Part shown: positions 63,352-64,000 of the stretch, piece after piece
Layout of the letters: every line of letters begins with the position of its first letter
How positions within the stretch are numbered: position 1 is the first letter of the stretch
From: an uncultured Candidatus Melainabacteria bacterium
GTDB lineage: Bacteria; Cyanobacteriota; Vampirovibrionia; Gastranaerophilales; Gastranaerophilaceae
DNA: 64,000 bases
Reading direction: 5' to 3'
NCBI GenBank assembly: GCA_934754655.1
Contig: CAKVIC010000011.1
Span: 21,077-85,076, forward strand
Position numbers and translations under genes: made by a program
Notes under the pieces: generated by a model
The model's database searches: none
What the model saw: the letters and a program-made list of their open reading frames with translations, nothing else
What the model was told of the DNA's origin: nothing

Positions 63352-63530
63352 TATAAATAAAATAGCTCAACGCTAATAATAAAAAAAAATCCCAAGTTTA
63401 CAATTCTTAACGTTGATTTGAGAATCATTATTTCTTGCAAATTATTCTAAAAAATATGGGCAGATTATATTTCGTCATAAGTGTTGAAAAAAATATTTAC
63501 AGGTGTTAATATAGTCAGAAAGGAAAAATA

Positions 63531-64000
63531 ATGAATATCCAACCAATTAATATGAATAATCAAGTACAATTTAAAAGTTTTGAATTGCGTAGAACTATTA
63601 ATATTTGCACGCATAAAGATTTATTAAAGAAAAAAGTTAGATATATGTACAAAGATAGTTTATTGGGAAGATTTATAGATTTTGTAGATTTTTTGATAAA
63701 AACAGCAAAACAAAATAGATTAGAAGATATTGAAGCTGGTAGAAAACCTAAATTGAGATTTGGTTATTCTTGGAGTAAACCTGGTCGCTCCAATTTAACC
63801 ACATATCCTGATGATATCCCTGTTTATATAACAAGTAAATCTTTGACTTATTATCCCGAAGACATGAAAAAAATAGACAAAGCGATAGACGGTAAAAAAG
63901 TTAAAGGAATAAATACAAAAGACCCTGATTTTGTAGATAAATATTTTGATAGATTGCGTAAAAATGAACGTTATGTAGCAGCATATTACGATTTTAATAA
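63531..64000 (+). CDS. Hypothetical protein with VQFKSF motif, 3' end cut by window edge
   Basis: At least 156 codons are open to the right edge. It starts MNIQPINMNNQVQFKSFELRRT (motif at residues 11-16), like the small proteins at 48835 and 49439. The rest is basic and rich in Tyr/Lys, e.g. KPKLRFGYSWSKPGR and DKYFDRLRKNERYVAAYYDF; no membrane helix is visible yet. The ribosome-binding site is aaagga, 8 nt before the ATG. No family recognised. Confidence 0.65.
   Translation, partial: MNIQPINMNNQVQFKSFELRRTINICTHKDLLKKKVRYMYKDSLLGRFIDFVDFLIKTAKQNRLEDIEAGRKPKLRFGYSWSKPGRSNLTTYPDDIPVYITSKSLTYYPEDMKKIDKAIDGKKVKGINTKDPDFVDKYFDRLRKNERYVAAYYDFN

Noticed and set aside
1..64000. tRNA or rRNA genes
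   Set aside because: I looked in the intergenic regions for T-loop (GGTTCRAATC) and cloverleaf patterns and found none I could support; the GGTTCAAAAATG at 16319 lies in the glycine-rich frame without partner stems.
1..64000. Prophage, toxin-antitoxin or restriction cluster
   Set aside because: No integrase, capsid, portal, methylase, nuclease or paired toxin/antitoxin genes were recognised.

Overview
The window reads as about 64 kb of chromosome from a low-GC, AT-biased, diderm bacterium. An outer membrane is implied by an archaic-type chaperone-usher pilus operon, an AsmA-like protein, an MlaE permease and SecA/YidC. A cyanobacterial-type SepF, a YidC with a large cyanobacteria-like insertion, a short S1 protein and many small lineage-specific proteins with an N-terminal xxFK(G/S/N) motif point to the non-photosynthetic Cyanobacteriota (Vampirovibrionia, most likely gut Gastranaerophilales). 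This placement is inference; there is no rRNA in the window.

Layout. 1-2044: 5' part of a large repeat protein running off the left edge. 2139-15840: mostly housekeeping genes on the minus strand (DXS-like enzyme, GT35 phosphorylase homologue, sepF, yggS, rlmH, SpoIID-like, zupT, HD-GYP, priA, a degenerate phosphoesterase). 15953-20481: small lineage-specific genes, mtaB, rfbA and a secreted thioredoxin-like protein. 20649-26870: a five-gene chaperone-usher pilus operon. 27225-33001: a glycine-rich protein, an AAA+ ATPase, secA and a kinase-like protein. 33069-48403: AsmA-like, rimO, pepA, a Ski2-like helicase, yidC, rpsA, mlaE, and a group-3 sigma factor overlapping a prepilin peptidase. 48424-53154: small membrane proteins including a tandem duplication, dgt, and a 433-aa protein opposite an EF-hand protein. 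53233-56838: DegT aminotransferase, an alpha-oxoamine synthase and coaD. 56819-63351: a chemosensory cluster (CheA-REC hybrid, MCP, REC-GGDEF, double CheW). 63531-64000: start of another xxFKS protein.

Three cross-cutting signals stand out. First, four minus-strand sites match the sigma-28 (FliA/SigD) consensus TAAAGTTT-N11-GCCGATAA with exact spacing. They lie upstream of the pilus operon, two small orphan proteins and the 433-aa protein, suggesting a surface regulon in a window that shows no flagellar genes. Two of them sit in ~200-bp repeats with a pentanucleotide tract of different length (5 versus 7 units) and TGTAACGAA words, a possible phase-variable promoter. Second, at least ten otherwise unrelated proteins carry a short N-terminal [IVT]xFK[GSN]-like motif, which may be a sorting or processing tag. 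Third, six genes have a -10 hexamer exactly 6 nt before the start codon, implying leaderless mRNAs. Several enzyme homologues have lost hallmark residues: the PLP lysine of the phosphorylase, two phosphate-binding arginines of the DXS homologue, the metal ligands of the phosphoesterase, and the catalytic residues of the kinase-like protein.
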